This document shows positions 20,507 through 30,272 of a stretch of 64,000 bases of DNA, one piece after another. Origin of the DNA: Hyphococcus sp. GTDB lineage: Bacteria; Pseudomonadota; Alphaproteobacteria; Caulobacterales; Parvularculaceae. The notes beneath the pieces were generated by a model. That model did no database searches and had not been told where the DNA came from. It saw only the letters and a list, made by a program, of their open reading frames with translations. The stretch covers positions 1-64,000 of the forward strand of contig JANQON010000001.1 of NCBI GenBank assembly GCA_028289605.1. Direction: 5' to 3'. Numbering within the stretch: position 1 is the stretch's first letter; each line of letters starts with the position of its first letter. The position numbers were made by a program, and so were the translations under genes.

Positions 20507-22630
20507 TCAGTCCACTTTTTCTTTCTTGATTTCTTCCCCGGTTTCCTGATCAACGACTTTCATCGACAACCGGACTTTGCCGCGATCGTCGAAGCCAAGG
20601 AGCTTCACAAAAACTTCGTCGCCCTCTTTGACGACGTCAGTGGTTTTTTCCGGCCTGCCGTCGTTTAACTGCGAAATGTGGACAAGGCCGTCCCTGGCGC
20701 CGAAGAAATTTACAAAGGCGCCGAAGTCCATCGTCTTGACGACCTTGCCTTTATAGACTTCGCCGACTTCCGGTTCAGCCACAATGGAATGAATCCATTT
20801 GTATGCGGCCTCGATTTGCGCCTTGTCGCTGGAAGCGATTTTGATCAGGCCTTCGTCGTTGATGTCGACCTTGGCGCCGGTTTCTTCAACGATCTGTCGA
20901 ATGACCTTGCCGCCTGAGCCGATTACGTCGCGAATCTTGTCCTTGGCGATCTGCATGGTTTCGATCCGCGGGGCATAGTCGCCGAGATCATCGCGGGCAT
21001 GGTCGAGGGCTTTCGCCATTTCGCCGAGGATATGCATCCGGCCGTCCTTCGCCTGTGCGAGGGCCGTCTTCATAATCTCCTCGGTGATGCCGGCGATTTT
21101 AATATCCATTTGCAGGGACGTGATGCCCTCATCGGTGCCCGCCACTTTGAAGTCCATGTCGCCCAGGTGGTCTTCATCTCCCAAAATGTCGGAGAGCACT
21201 GCGAATTTCTCGCCTTCGAGGATGAGGCCCATAGCGATGCCCGCAACCGGGCGCTTCACCGGCACGCCGGCGTCCATCATTGCGAGGGACGAGCCGCAGA
21301 CCGTCGCCATGGACGAAGACCCGTTTGATTCGGTGATCTCAGAAACCAGTCGAATGACATAAGGAAATTCATCCTGAGACGGAATAACCGCCTTGAGCGC
21401 GCGCCAGGCGAGTTTGCCGTGGCCGATTTCCCGGCGGCCGGTAAAGCCCATGCGGCCAACTTCGCCGACGGAATAGGGCGGGAAATTGTAGTGGAGAAGG
21501 AAATTCTCTTTGTAAGTGCCCGCCAACGCGTCAATGAACTGTTCGTCTTCCCCGGTGCCGAGAGTGGCGACGACCAGCGCCTGGGTTTCACCGCGGGTGA
21601 ACAGCGCTGAACCATGGGTGCGAGGCAAAACACCGGCTTCAGAGACAATCGGACGAACCGTTTTGGTGTCCCGGCCGTCGATGCGCTCGCCGGTGTCAAG
21701 AATGCCGCCGCGAACGATGTCGGACTCAATCGACTTGAACGCACCGCCGACGACCGACTTTGACGGCGCCTCTTCGTTTTCTTCATCGCACAGAGACTCG
21801 ACCGCTTTGGCGCGGGCGTCGTTGACGGCGCCGACGCGCTCCTGCTTGTCGGTAATCTGATAGGCCGCGCGCACGTCGTTTTCGACGATTTCCCGAACCT
21901 GGGCTTCAATCGCCGAGTTATCCGGCGGCGTAAACTCCCAAGGTTCCTTGGCGCAGTCTTCAGCGAAGTCGAGGATCAGGTCGATCGCTTGTTTCGCCGC
22001 CCGATGGCCTTCCATGACAGCGCCCAGCATGACCTCTTCGGAAAGTTCCGAGGCTTCTGATTCCACCATCATCACGGCGTCGGACGTACCCGCCATGACG
22101 AGATCGAGTTTGGTGTCGGGCATCTGATCAATTGTCGGGTTCACAACGTGTTTGCCGTCGATGTAACCAACGCGCGCGGCCGCGATCGGGCCCATAAAGG
22201 GCACACCGGAAATTGTCAGCGCCGCGGACGCCGCGATCATTGCGACCACGTCCGGATCGTTTTCCAAATCGTGGGACAAGACCTGGGCGACAACCAGAAC
22301 TTCGTTTTTGAAACCCTTCACAAACAACGGACGGATTGGCCGGTCGATCAGCCGCGACGTCAGCGTTTCCTTTTCCGTCGGACGACCTTCGCGCTTGAAA
22401 TAGCCGCCCGGCACGCGGCCGGCCGCATAATACTTCTCTTGATAATGCACCGTAAGCGGAAAGAAATCGAAGTTGGGGTTCGGTTCCTTGGCGGCGGTGA
22501 CGGCGGCGAGCACAGTTGTTTCGCCGTAGGTCGCAAGCACGGCGCCGTCCGCCTGGCGCGCGACGCGGCCGGTTTCGAGCGTCAGCGTGCGCCCCGCCCA
22601 TTCAATCGATTTTTTGGTGATATTGAACAT
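20507..22630 (-). CDS. pnp: Polyribonucleotide nucleotidyltransferase (PNPase)
   Basis: Phosphorolytic 3'-5' exoribonuclease, central to mRNA turnover and the degradosome. The 707 residues from ATG 22630 ([16 protein letters not shown]) are standard; ATG 22636 two codons upstream is equally close to the AAGAAG ribosome-binding stretch. Two RNase PH domains are seen, with [15 protein letters not shown] in the second. These are followed by the KH motif [17 protein letters not shown] and the S1 domain [20 protein letters not shown]. pnp usually follows rpsO directly; here an SDR gene and two REP-like palindromes lie between. Confidence 0.98.
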   Translation of the reverse strand: MFNITKKSIEWAGRTLTLETGRVARQADGAVLATYGETTVLAAVTAAKEPNPNFDFFPLTVHYQEKYYAAGRVPGGYFKREGRPTEKETLTSRLIDRPIRPLFVKGFKNEVLVVAQVLSHDLENDPDVVAMIAASAALTISGVPFMGPIAAARVGYIDGKHVVNPTIDQMPDTKLDLVMAGTSDAVMMVESEASELSEEVMLGAVMEGHRAAKQAIDLILDFAEDCAKEPWEFTPPDNSAIEAQVREIVENDVRAAYQITDKQERVGAVNDARAKAVESLCDEENEEAPSKSVVGGAFKSIESDIVRGGILDTGERIDGRDTKTVRPIVSEAGVLPRTHGSALFTRGETQALVVATLGTGEDEQFIDALAGTYKENFLLHYNFPPYSVGEVGRMGFTGRREIGHGKLAWRALKAVIPSQDEFPYVIRLVSEITESNGSSSMATVCGSSLAMMDAGVPVKRPVAGIAMGLILEGEKFAVLSDILGDEDHLGDMDFKVAGTDEGITSLQMDIKIAGITEEIMKTALAQAKDGRMHILGEMAKALDHARDDLGDYAPRIETMQIAKDKIRDVIGSGGKVIRQIVEETGAKVDINDEGLIKIASSDKAQIEAAYKWIHSIVAEPEVGEVYKGKVVKTMDFGAFVNFFGARDGLVHISQLNDGRPEKTTDVVKEGDEVFVKLLGFDDRGKVRLSMKVVDQETGEEIKKEKVD

Positions 22631-22709
22631 GTTCATTTCTTCTTTCTTCGAACGTTCTGCGGCTGGCGCGGATCGCCTGGGCCGCGTTGGCATGAAGCCG
22701 GATAGTCGA

Positions 22710-22731
22710 ACGCCGCCCCGATGGGCGGCGT
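22710..22731 (-). terminator. Hairpin after the SDR gene, weak terminator candidate
   Basis: Perfect 9-bp stem, ACGCCGCCC and GGGCGGCGT, around CGAT, located 8 bp downstream of the SDR stop and about 80 bp upstream of pnp. No T run follows on the minus strand, so it may only slow transcription or protect the 3' end. Confidence 0.4.
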
Positions 22732-22738
22732 CTGTGTT

Positions 22739-23500
22739 CTATCTCGGCTGCATTCGGATGGCTCCATCGAGCCTTATGGTTTCGCCGTTCATGTAACTGT
22801 TACGGCAGATTTCGAGCGCCATAGAGGCGTATTCAGCGGGGTCGCCAAGGCGTTTTGGAAACGGCACCATGGCGGCGAGCGCGTCCTGAACCTTCTGGTC
22901 CATGCCCGCCATCATCGGCGTCCAGAAAATGCCGGGCGCGATCGTGCAGCACCGCACGCCGATCGACATAAGATCGCGAGCGATCGGCAGCGTCATGCCC
23001 ACAACGCCGCCCTTGGAAGCGGAGTAAGCGGCTTGCCCGATCTGGCCGTCATAAGCGGCGACTGAGGCGGTGTTGATGATGACGCCGCGTTCTCCGTGAT
23101 CCTGCGGCTCGTTCTTGTCCATCTCCGCGGCGACGAGACGGATGCAGTTAAACGTGCCGATAAGATTGACGTTGATGACGCGCTTGTAGTGATCGAGATT
23201 GTGCGCGCCGTTCTTGCCGAAGGTTTTCTCCGCCGTGCCGATGCCGGCGCAGTTGACGAGGATCGAAGGCGTACCGTGGGCGCTGACCGTTTCAGCGAGC
23301 GCCGCGGCGACGCTGTCTTCCGACGAAACGTCGACCTTGCAAAATATCCCGCCCAGTTTTTCAGCGTGGGAATTGCCTTTGTCTTCCTGCAAATCCCAGA
23401 TCGCGACTTTTACGCCTTCCTTGGAAAGCGCTTCAGCGGTGGCCCCGCCGAGACCGGAGGCGCCGCCCGTAACGATGGCTGAGGTTCCGGTGAGCTTCAT
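22739..23500 (-). CDS. SDR-family 3-hydroxyacyl-CoA dehydrogenase type 2-like
   Basis: NAD-dependent short-chain dehydrogenase of 253 residues, closest in look to the HSD17B10 / type 2 3-hydroxyacyl-CoA dehydrogenases. The cofactor loop is TGGASGLGGAT at residues 10-20. The catalytic Ser lies in NTASVAAYDG, and YSASKGG gives Tyr and Lys. NCAGIG and the APGIFWTPMM loop also fit. ATG 23500 (MKLTGTSAIVTGG) is chosen over an upstream start at 23548, because the extra residues (WIPVCAGM) come from translating a REP-like repeat. It probably takes part in fatty acid or branched-chain amino acid oxidation. Confidence 0.88.
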   Translation of the reverse strand: MKLTGTSAIVTGGASGLGGATAEALSKEGVKVAIWDLQEDKGNSHAEKLGGIFCKVDVSSEDSVAAALAETVSAHGTPSILVNCAGIGTAEKTFGKNGAHNLDHYKRVINVNLIGTFNCIRLVAAEMDKNEPQDHGERGVIINTASVAAYDGQIGQAAYSASKGGVVGMTLPIARDLMSIGVRCCTIAPGIFWTPMMAGMDQKVQDALAAMVPFPKRLGDPAEYASMALEICRNSYMNGETIRLDGAIRMQPR

Positions 23501-23522
23501 GGACTTATCCTTTTCCCCGCTC

Positions 23523-23542
23523 ATTCCCGCGCAAACGGGAAT
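23523..23542. repeat. REP-like palindrome
   Basis: Inverted repeat ATTCCCG / CGGGAAT around CGCAAA, lying just upstream of the SDR start. Flanked by CCGCTC on the left, as at 60749. Confidence 0.6.
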
Positions 23543-23564
23543 CCACATTCGAAGAAAACGGTAG

Positions 23565-23584
23565 ATCCCCGCTTTCGCGGGGAT
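23565..23584. repeat. REP-like palindrome downstream of rpsO
   Basis: Inverted repeat ATCCCCGC / GCGGGGAT around TTTC, 15 bp after the rpsO stop and 22 bp from the palindrome at 23523. On the minus strand it is followed shortly by CTACCGTTTTC, so it could also act as a terminator for rpsO. Confidence 0.6.
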
Positions 23585-23599
23585 GAGCGGACCTAAATG

Positions 23600-23869
23600 T
23601 TACCGACGCAACCCAAGCTCTTCGATCAGCTTTTTGTACCGCGCCTCGTCATTGCGTTTGACGTAGTCGAGGAGGCGGCGACGCTGGGAGACCATCTTCA
23701 AGAGGCCGCGGCGGGAGTGATTGTCCTTTTTGTGGCCTTTGAAGTGCTCGGTGAGATTGGCGATGCGCTCTGACAGGATCGCAACCTGCACTTCCGGCGA
23801 ACCGGTATCGCCTTCATTTTGCGCGAATTTCTTGATGAGTTCGGCCTTGCGGGCCGGTTCAATAGACAT
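23600..23869 (-). CDS. rpsO: 30S ribosomal protein S15
   Basis: Primary binder of 16S rRNA helices 20-22 during small-subunit assembly. 89 residues from ATG 23869, with GGAG 11 bases upstream. The sequence shows the signature [17 protein letters not shown] and [19 protein letters not shown], then [10 protein letters not shown] longer frame from 23890 is not needed. It lies downstream of truB and upstream of the SDR gene and pnp. Confidence 0.98.
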   Translation of the reverse strand: MSIEPARKAELIKKFAQNEGDTGSPEVQVAILSERIANLTEHFKGHKKDNHSRRGLLKMVSQRRRLLDYVKRNDEARYKKLIEELGLRR

Positions 23870-23978
23870 GTGGTTTCTCCGCGGCGTCACAAAAATGTCG
23901 GCCCGGCCGGGACGCCGTCCAGCGGGGTCGATGAATTAGCGGCGGCTTATGGGGGAAAAAGCGAACAAACGCAAGGCC

Positions 23979-24917
23979 TCATCCAGAAGCCGCAAACACC
24001 CGTCCCGGCTTGAGTTTCAGCCCGTCCAGGGTGCAGATCGCCACGGCTTCGTCGTGCAACACCGCGAGGACGTTCTCAATCTCGCCGGCGCGTTCGCCGC
24101 GCACGCCTTTGGCGATCTGCGCAGCAACCACTGCGGGTTGGCCCCGCCGCAGCTTGTCGGCCTGAGGACCGTCGATGGCGGCCTGGGGCAGTCCGGACAG
24201 GGCAAGGGCGATGGGCTCCAGAGCCTCGTCCCTCGCCTCCGGCGTCTCATACGCCTCAAGCTCATCGATGGTTACGGCGTCCTCAACCTTGAAGGGGCCG
24301 ACCGCGGTGCGTCGCAGCGATGAGACATGGCCCTCGGTTCCGAGGGCGTGGGCCATGTCGCGCACCAGCGCGCGGACATAGGCGCCCTTGCCGGTGACCG
24401 CTTCAAAGACGGTTTCGTCCGCCGACGCGGCCTCGACGACCGCCAGGTCATGCACCGTGATCGACCGCGCTTCGAGCTTCACCGTCTCGCCGTCGCGGGC
24501 GATGTCATAGGCGCGCTCGCCGTCGACCTTCACCGCGGAAAACTGCGGCGGCACCTGGTCGATCTCGCCGGTGAACTGATCAAGGATCGCTTCAATCTCT
24601 TCCCGGCTCGGGCGCTTGTCGGACGCAGCGATGATCTTTCCTTCCGCGTCATCGGTATCGGTTGAGACGCCCCACTGCGCCGTAAAGCGATAGGTCTTCT
24701 CCGCATCCATGATGTAGGGCACGGTCTTGGTCGCCTCGCCCAGCGCGATCGGCAGAACGCCCGTCGCAAGGGGATCAAGCGTGCCGGCGTGGCCCGCCTT
24801 CTGCGCCTGAAAGAGCCACTTCACTTTGCCGACGGCTTGCGTCGACCCAAAGTCGAATTCCTTATCGAGAATGAGCCAGCCCGAGATCGGCCGTCCCTTT
24901 TTGCGCCGTCTTGCCAA
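23979..24917 (-). CDS. truB: tRNA pseudouridine(55) synthase
   Basis: Makes pseudouridine 55 in the T loop of most tRNAs. The 312 residues contain the catalytic motif KAGHAGTLDPLATGVLPIALG with its Asp, followed by KTYRFTAQWG. The middle has GAYVRALVRDMAHALG and a PUA-like C-terminal part. The start is TTG at 24917, supported by an AGGAG site nine bases upstream; there is no nearby ATG in frame. The 124 bp upstream, to the DUF6065 gene, hold nothing recognisable. Confidence 0.97.
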   Translation of the reverse strand: MARRRKKGRPISGWLILDKEFDFGSTQAVGKVKWLFQAQKAGHAGTLDPLATGVLPIALGEATKTVPYIMDAEKTYRFTAQWGVSTDTDDAEGKIIAASDKRPSREEIEAILDQFTGEIDQVPPQFSAVKVDGERAYDIARDGETVKLEARSITVHDLAVVEAASADETVFEAVTGKGAYVRALVRDMAHALGTEGHVSSLRRTAVGPFKVEDAVTIDELEAYETPEARDEALEPIALALSGLPQAAIDGPQADKLRRGQPAVVAAQIAKGVRGERAGEIENVLAVLHDEAVAICTLDGLKLKPGRVFAASG

Positions 24918-25041
24918 GGCGTCGCGCTCCTGTGATCGATGTTGCGTTCCAGCGCCGCCGCACCGGGTCGAACGGCGGGAGGCGAACGCGGCCTATCAAT
25001 CAGGGACGCCCGCCTGCGTCAAGGCGCCCCGGAACTGCAAA

Positions 25042-25791
25042 CTACTGATCCTTTTTGGCGAACGGCTTCACGCGCAGTTTTGTCTGGTGGTCCTTAGCGC
25101 CCGGCTTGTCGTCCGGCGTCACGCCCCGGAAGTATCCTTTTTGCCACTTCGCCTTCACAGCCTCTTCTTCCCGCTTGGACAATGCGCCAAGAAAGCCGGC
25201 CCGGCTGAGCCGCCATGTGTCGTAATGCTCATATCGCTTCTTGTCGCTGTAGAGCGGGCGAACCTCAGGCTCAATCTTATCGAGAGCGCCGCGCTGCACC
25301 GGAAAGATGTGCGCGATCGGTTCGCCGGCGGCGAATGACACGGTATTTTTCGGCCGGGTGAAGATCCAGTTCATCGTGAAGGTGTAAGGCGACCAGTCGG
25401 TTTCCACGACGCCGGAGAGCGGCGCAATACCGTCCTTCGGGCGATTGAGCGGACCCGTCACCATCATGTTCCAGCCGGGTTCGGTCTGAAACATCATCGG
25501 CAGTTCAAACGTAAGGACCGCGGCGCCGAAATGCGCAAGCGGGCGCACATGGCCCTGCGGCGCTTCGGGATCCTTATAGGTAATCTTGACGTCGCCCGGA
25601 CGGGCGCCGCCGCCCCAGCGAACGCGAAACGCCGCAGGGTTGAGAATTTCCCATCCATGGGCGTTGGCGATGGCGAGCGGCAGACAGCGATAAGCGAAGC
25701 GCTGATCGCTCGCGTCCATCCAGTCGCGCTCAGCCGGCGCAGGGCGAAGCGGTAGTTCATCGTCCGTAAGCGGATAAACGATCAGTTTCAT
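25042..25791 (-). CDS. DUF6065 family protein
   Basis: A 249-residue soluble protein matching what I know of DUF6065: an N-terminal YPLTDDELPLRPAPAERDWMD, a central FRVRWGGGARPGDV and FELPMMFQTEPGWNMMVTGP, and the Trp-rich TDWSPYTFTMNWIFTRP. The function is unknown. The C-terminal 40 residues are basic and hydrophilic. It begins 6 bp after rbfA ends, so it appears to be inserted in the rbfA-truB operon. Confidence 0.8.
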   Translation of the reverse strand: MKLIVYPLTDDELPLRPAPAERDWMDASDQRFAYRCLPLAIANAHGWEILNPAAFRVRWGGGARPGDVKITYKDPEAPQGHVRPLAHFGAAVLTFELPMMFQTEPGWNMMVTGPLNRPKDGIAPLSGVVETDWSPYTFTMNWIFTRPKNTVSFAAGEPIAHIFPVQRGALDKIEPEVRPLYSDKKRYEHYDTWRLSRAGFLGALSKREEEAVKAKWQKGYFRGVTPDDKPGAKDHQTKLRVKPFAKKDQ

Positions 25792-25797
25792 TGCGCG

Positions 25798-26193
25798 CTA
25801 GTCGTCGCCAAGGTCGCGCGCCACGTCCGGCCGGGCGAGCAACGCGTCGATGCGCTGGGCTTCGGCGAAGGTGTCGTCGGAAAGAAATTTGAGCGCCGGG
25901 GTGAATTTCAAATCGATCTTCTTGCCGAGCATGCTGCGAATATGCGGCGCGGCATGGTTCAGGGCCGCCACCACTTCGCCTTGCCTGTCGCCGCCGAGGG
26001 GCGCCGCGAACACCGAGGCGTTTTTGAGGTCGGGCGACACTCGCACTTCCGACACGGTCACCGAAACGCCCTGCAGCGCCGGTTCGCGAAACCCTTCGCG
26101 CTGAAAAATTTCCACAAGGGCGTGTCGGATCAATTCCCCCGCCCTCAGCTGCCGCTGGGACGGGCCTTTGTTCTTGGAAAACCGTTTGGCCAT
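25798..26193 (-). CDS. rbfA: 30S ribosome-binding factor A
   Basis: Small KH-fold factor that binds immature 30S subunits near 16S helix 1 during cold-sensitive late assembly. 131 residues from ATG 26193 (MAKRFSKNKGPSQRQLRAG). Family features include GELIRHALVEIF, then VTVSEVRVSPDLKNASVFAAPLGG and LKFTPALKFLSDDTF. A longer frame to 26265 lacks family similarity in its first 24 residues. It keeps the usual place between infB and truB, although three extra genes interrupt the block. Confidence 0.95.
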   Translation of the reverse strand: MAKRFSKNKGPSQRQLRAGELIRHALVEIFQREGFREPALQGVSVTVSEVRVSPDLKNASVFAAPLGGDRQGEVVAALNHAAPHIRSMLGKKIDLKFTPALKFLSDDTFAEAQRIDALLARPDVARDLGDD

Positions 26194-26239
26194 GGCGTCG
26201 AATGTAAAGACTGCCGGCGACGGGTTAAACCCCCGCCGG

Positions 26240-26911
26240 TTAAGCCGCCGCCAAGGCGACCGCAAACGCCGCTGTTTTCTCCGGGATCAGCGCGTAATCA
26301 TTCTTCCGGTCGCGAAGCCCCGAACACAAGTCGACCCCGAAAGGCCGCACAAGGCGCACCGCCTCGTATACGTTTTCCGGGCTGAGACCGCCCGCGAGGA
26401 AGACAGGCAACTGAACCGCTTCGACAATCCGCCGGCTGACCGACCAGTCATGAACGTCGCCGGTGCCGCCAAGGGTGCGATCGGGGGCGGACGGCTTACC
26501 GGAATCGAGCAGGATAAAGTCGGCGCCGTCTTCGACGCTGCGCGCCTGGTCAACGGCGCCGTCGTCTTCAACGTGAATGACCTGAATAATTTTGAGCGCC
26601 GGATGCGCCTTGCGAATCACGCGGTAAGCGCCAGGTTCCGGATCATCCACGATCTGGACGAAATCCGGCTGCGTCGTCGCCACATGGTTGGCGATGGCGT
26701 CAGCGTTTGTCCGACTGGTCAGCAGCACGGAGCGAACCGATCCTGCAAGAGACTGTCGAACGAAGTCCGTGATCTCACGAATATGGTCATCTTCGATGAT
26801 TCCCGGCCCGCTTGGCATGTCGCCCACGAGACCGATCGCATAGGCGCCGGCGCGCGCGGCGATCTCCGCTTCTTCCGTCGACCGAATGCAGCAGATTTTG
26901 AATGCCGTCAT
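26240..26911 (-). CDS. TrpF-like (phosphoribosylanthranilate isomerase family) protein
   Basis: A (beta/alpha)8 protein of 223 residues related to TrpF. The catalytic Cys7 (KICC) and Asp136 (LLDS) are present, with the phosphate-binding GGTGDVHDW at 148-156, FLAGGLSPENV near 171-181 and VDLCSGLR near 193-200. The usual SPR loop after strand 1, which contacts the substrate, is SGPG (34-37). The gene is not with other trp genes but overlaps the upstream GNAT gene by ATGA. It may be the true TrpF, or a paralogue with another substrate; the loop change favours caution. Confidence 0.7.
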   Translation of the reverse strand: MTAFKICCIRSTEEAEIAARAGAYAIGLVGDMPSGPGIIEDDHIREITDFVRQSLAGSVRSVLLTSRTNADAIANHVATTQPDFVQIVDDPEPGAYRVIRKAHPALKIIQVIHVEDDGAVDQARSVEDGADFILLDSGKPSAPDRTLGGTGDVHDWSVSRRIVEAVQLPVFLAGGLSPENVYEAVRLVRPFGVDLCSGLRDRKNDYALIPEKTAAFAVALAAA

Positions 26912-27429
26912 GGCGCAGGCCTCGGATCGCTATCGATGAGCGAATAAATCACAGAATCGCGCACGCCGATATGCGTTTCGGCGGCGGCGCGCAATCGGCC
27001 TTCGAATTGAAAGCCCTGCTGTTCGAAAAGACGGATAGAGGGCGTATTGTCAGGGTCGATATCGGCGACGATGCGGCGCGCGTTTTTCGCGCAAAACCCA
27101 TAATCCACAGCCTGTCTGACGGCGGACGCTGCAAAGCCCCGGCATTGCGCGGAGGGGACAATCATGACGCCGATCTCCCACACATGCGCGTCCGCGCCAG
27201 GCCGGTAGAGCGTGACGCGCCCAAGCGCATCGCCGCCCAGCGCGCCGACAATCGCCCAAGACGTATCCTCGAACCCAGCTGTCCAGCCTTTGAGGAGCGC
27301 GATCGTATCCGCAACGGTCTCGCACGGAGGAACCGGCAAATATCGGCAGCCTTCTTCATCGCCTAAGACCGCATGCAGCGCCGGACCGTCGCGTTCAGGA
27401 TCGAGTGCGCGGACAACGGCTTGTCGCAT
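26908..27429 (-). CDS. GNAT-family N-acetyltransferase (RimJ/RimL type)
   Basis: Acetyl-CoA dependent acetyltransferase of 173 residues in the RimJ/RimL-like subgroup. The acetyl-CoA loop is in IVPSAQCRGFAASAVRQAVDYGF (about residues 95-117), the family's Q/R-x-x-G-x-A pattern. The C-terminal ARRIVADIDPDNTPSIRLFEQQGF is the other hallmark (Asn-Ser-x-x-Leu-like, then GF). It overlaps the TrpF-like gene by four bases (ATGA), so the two are probably made together. The acceptor is unknown. Confidence 0.87.
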   Translation of the reverse strand: MRQAVVRALDPERDGPALHAVLGDEEGCRYLPVPPCETVADTIALLKGWTAGFEDTSWAIVGALGGDALGRVTLYRPGADAHVWEIGVMIVPSAQCRGFAASAVRQAVDYGFCAKNARRIVADIDPDNTPSIRLFEQQGFQFEGRLRAAAETHIGVRDSVIYSLIDSDPRPAP

Positions 27430-27539
27430 GTGAACCTGCTTTCAGAACAAGCCGCCGCAATACCAAAATGAGCGCCGCCGTCCCCAAATGCGCGCCATCG
27501 CGGGGGCCCAACATGTCGACAAATCCGAATGCGACCGCC

Positions 27540-30140
27540 CTAAAGCGTCCTCGTCACCTTCTCGACTGCAAAGCACTCGATCACGTCGCCGACTTTCATG
27601 TCTTCGTAGTTGGCGAAGCTCATGCCGCATTCCTGACCGGCGGGCACTTCGTTGACGTCATCCTTGAAGCGCTTGAGCTGGGACAGCTCGCCTTCGTGAA
27701 TGACGACCTGGTCGCGAATGAGGCGGACTTTCGCGCCGCGCTCGACCTTGCCTTCCGTGACCCGGCAACCGGCGACTTTGCCGTGTTTGGAGATGGAGAA
27801 GATTTCAAGGATCTCTGCATTGCCGAGGAACGTCTCGCGCAGCTCCGGCTCCAGCATGCCCGACAGCGTCGCTTTCAGGTCGTCGATCAGATCGTAGATC
27901 ACCGAATAGTAGCGGATCTCAACGCCGGACCGCTCGGACTCGTCGCGCGCCTGTTTGTTGGCGCGGACATTAAACCCGATGACCGGCGCCGAAGAGGCTT
28001 CCGCCAGGATGACGTCGCTCTCGGAAATCCCGCCGACGCCGGTATGCAACACGCGCACGCGAACCTCGTCCGTCGACATTTTTTCCAATGCGCCGACAAT
28101 CGCCTCGACGGAGCCCTGCACGTCGCCTTTGATGACGACCGGCAGTTCCTTGATTTCCGAATCCTGAAGCTGCGCCATCATCTGTTCGAGTGATGTGCCG
28201 GAAGACTTGGCGGCGTCTTTCTCGCGCCGTTGGCGTTGACGGAAGTCGGCGACTTCGCGAGCCCTGGCTTCAGAATCGACAACATAGAACTTTTCGCCGG
28301 GCTCCGGCACGCCGTTAAGACCCAGGACTTCCACCGGATAGGCGGGCCCGGCTTCCTTGACCTGCTGGCCCTTGTCGTCGCTCATGGCGCGCACCTTGCC
28401 CCATTCCGATCCGACGACCACGATATCGGAACGCTTAAGTGACCCGCGCTCGACCAACAGTGTTGCAACTGCGCCGCGTCCCTTGTCGAGCCGCGCCTCA
28501 ACAACGGCGCCCTCTGCGGCGCGATCGGGATTGGCTTTGAGCTCCAAAAGCTCCGCCTGAAGAAGAATCGCGTCCTGCAGGCTGTTTAAATTCGTCTTTT
28601 TCAGCGCCGACACTTCGACGTCCTGAATTTCGCCGCCCATGGATTCGACTTGAATCTCATACTGCAGGAGATCAGTCCTGACTTTGTCCGGATTGGCGTC
28701 GGGCTTGTCGACCTTGTTGATGGCGACAATCATCGGCACGCCCGCCGCCTTGGCGTGGCTGATGGCTTCTTCCGTTTGCGGCATAATCGAATCGTCAGCG
28801 GCGACGACCAGAATGATAATATCCGTCACCTGTGCACCGCGGGCGCGCATTTGCGTGAACGCTGCGTGTCCCGGCGTATCCAAAAACGTGATCTTGCCCT
28901 TAGCGCCTAGGTCAACCTGATAGGCGCCGATATGCTGGGTGATCCCGCCGGCCTCGCCCGAAACCACGTCGGTCTGGCGCAAGGCGTCCAACAGGGACGT
29001 TTTGCCGTGGTCGACATGGCCCATGATGGTCACGACGGGCGGACGCGGCTTCATGTCCGCATCCTGATCCTGCGCGCCTTCGAGCCCCTCCTCGACATCG
29101 GATTCCGCCACGCGCTTAACAGTGTGACCAAGATCTTCGGCGACAAGTTGCGCCGTGTCGGCGTCAAGGGTCGCGTTGGCGGTCACCATCTGGCCCTGCT
29201 TCATCAATTCCTTAACGAGATCGACGGCGCGCATGGACATGCGGCTAGCCAGCTCTTGCACGGTGATGGTTTCTGGAATCGTCACGTCACGGACGATGCG
29301 AGCGTCCCCGCCGCGTTTTTGCCGCGCCAGCTTTTCGCGCTCGCGGGCGCGCTTCACCGACGCGAGCGAACGTTGTCGTTCTTCGTCGTCAAGCGCATTG
29401 GCGATGGTGAGCTTGCCGGTGCGCCGCCGCGCCGGTTCCTTGGACTTGGACGTGCGGTCGTCGCCGCCCGCGCCCTTGCGCCGGGTCTTGATGCGTCCGC
29501 CGAGCTGGGCGAGCGGATTGTCCGCATCTTCCTCGGGCTTGCGCTCGGCTTCCGAGGCGTCTTTGGTCTTTGCACGCGAATCGGTTTTCGCCGCATTACG
29601 TTTCCGACGCTCTTCCTCTTCAGCTTCCAGCGCGAGGCGCGCTTCTTCTTCCGCCTTGCGGCGCTCCTCGGCTTCTTTCGCCCGCTTGGCTTCCTCTTCG
29701 GCGAGACGCTGGCGTTCAGCCTCGAGCCGCGCGCGTTCTTCGGCCTCGCGCGCCTCCCGCTCGGCGCGCTCTGCGGCTTCGCGTTTTTGCCGTTCGGCCT
29801 GATCGCGGCGAGCCTTGGCGAGCGCTTCGGCCCGAGCCGCTTTTTCGTCTTCCGACAGCGTTTTAAGGACTGCGCCTTTTTTCTTGGAATCGTCAGCAGC
29901 GGGCGCGCTTTCCTTCGGCGGCGCTTTTTTGGCCGGCGCTTCTTTCGCAGCGGGCGTCTTCGCCGCCGCCTCGCCTTCCTTTTTCGGCGTCAAGACGCGA
30001 CGGCGCTTCGTTTCCACGACGACTGTTTTCGACCGCCCATGGGAGAAACTCTGCTTGACCGCGCCCGTTTCCGTGCGTCGCAAGGTCAAGGGTTTGCGGC
30101 GGGATTTGGTTTTCTCTTCCGTTTCGACGTCGTCGCTCAT
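27540..30140 (-). CDS. infB: Translation initiation factor IF-2
   Basis: GTPase that delivers fMet-tRNA to the 30S subunit. At 866 residues it has a long N-terminal region (about 1-300) rich in Lys, Glu, Arg and Ala that probably forms coiled coil. The conserved IF2-N domain includes [21 protein letters not shown]. The G domain starts near residue 370 with [12 protein letters not shown], then DTPGHAAF and NKVDKPDA. Domains II-IV follow through [20 protein letters not shown]. It is downstream of ylxR and nusA in the rimP operon. Confidence 0.98.
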   Translation of the reverse strand: MSDDVETEEKTKSRRKPLTLRRTETGAVKQSFSHGRSKTVVVETKRRRVLTPKKEGEAAAKTPAAKEAPAKKAPPKESAPAADDSKKKGAVLKTLSEDEKAARAEALAKARRDQAERQKREAAERAEREAREAEERARLEAERQRLAEEEAKRAKEAEERRKAEEEARLALEAEEEERRKRNAAKTDSRAKTKDASEAERKPEEDADNPLAQLGGRIKTRRKGAGGDDRTSKSKEPARRRTGKLTIANALDDEERQRSLASVKRAREREKLARQKRGGDARIVRDVTIPETITVQELASRMSMRAVDLVKELMKQGQMVTANATLDADTAQLVAEDLGHTVKRVAESDVEEGLEGAQDQDADMKPRPPVVTIMGHVDHGKTSLLDALRQTDVVSGEAGGITQHIGAYQVDLGAKGKITFLDTPGHAAFTQMRARGAQVTDIIILVVAADDSIMPQTEEAISHAKAAGVPMIVAINKVDKPDANPDKVRTDLLQYEIQVESMGGEIQDVEVSALKKTNLNSLQDAILLQAELLELKANPDRAAEGAVVEARLDKGRGAVATLLVERGSLKRSDIVVVGSEWGKVRAMSDDKGQQVKEAGPAYPVEVLGLNGVPEPGEKFYVVDSEARAREVADFRQRQRREKDAAKSSGTSLEQMMAQLQDSEIKELPVVIKGDVQGSVEAIVGALEKMSTDEVRVRVLHTGVGGISESDVILAEASSAPVIGFNVRANKQARDESERSGVEIRYYSVIYDLIDDLKATLSGMLEPELRETFLGNAEILEIFSISKHGKVAGCRVTEGKVERGAKVRLIRDQVVIHEGELSQLKRFKDDVNEVPAGQECGMSFANYEDMKVGDVIECFAVEKVTRTL

Positions 30141-30272
30141 TCAAACTCCAAATGCGTCTGGCGGCCCAAACGCGCTCTCAATCGCCGGCGCCTTACAAAA
30201 CGCCCCAATAAATCTGTTGAAAGCTGATGAAGGACATACAGTCCAAACCAGCCCGGGTCCACCGTTGAACCC

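Noticed and set aside
23501..23548. Start of the SDR protein at 23548
   Set aside because: The extra residues come from a REP-like palindrome; ATG 23500 begins directly at the SDR fold.
28932..30227. Long plus-strand frame opposite infB
   Set aside because: It mirrors the Lys/Glu-rich N-terminal part of IF-2, is Arg/Phe-rich, and has no family features.
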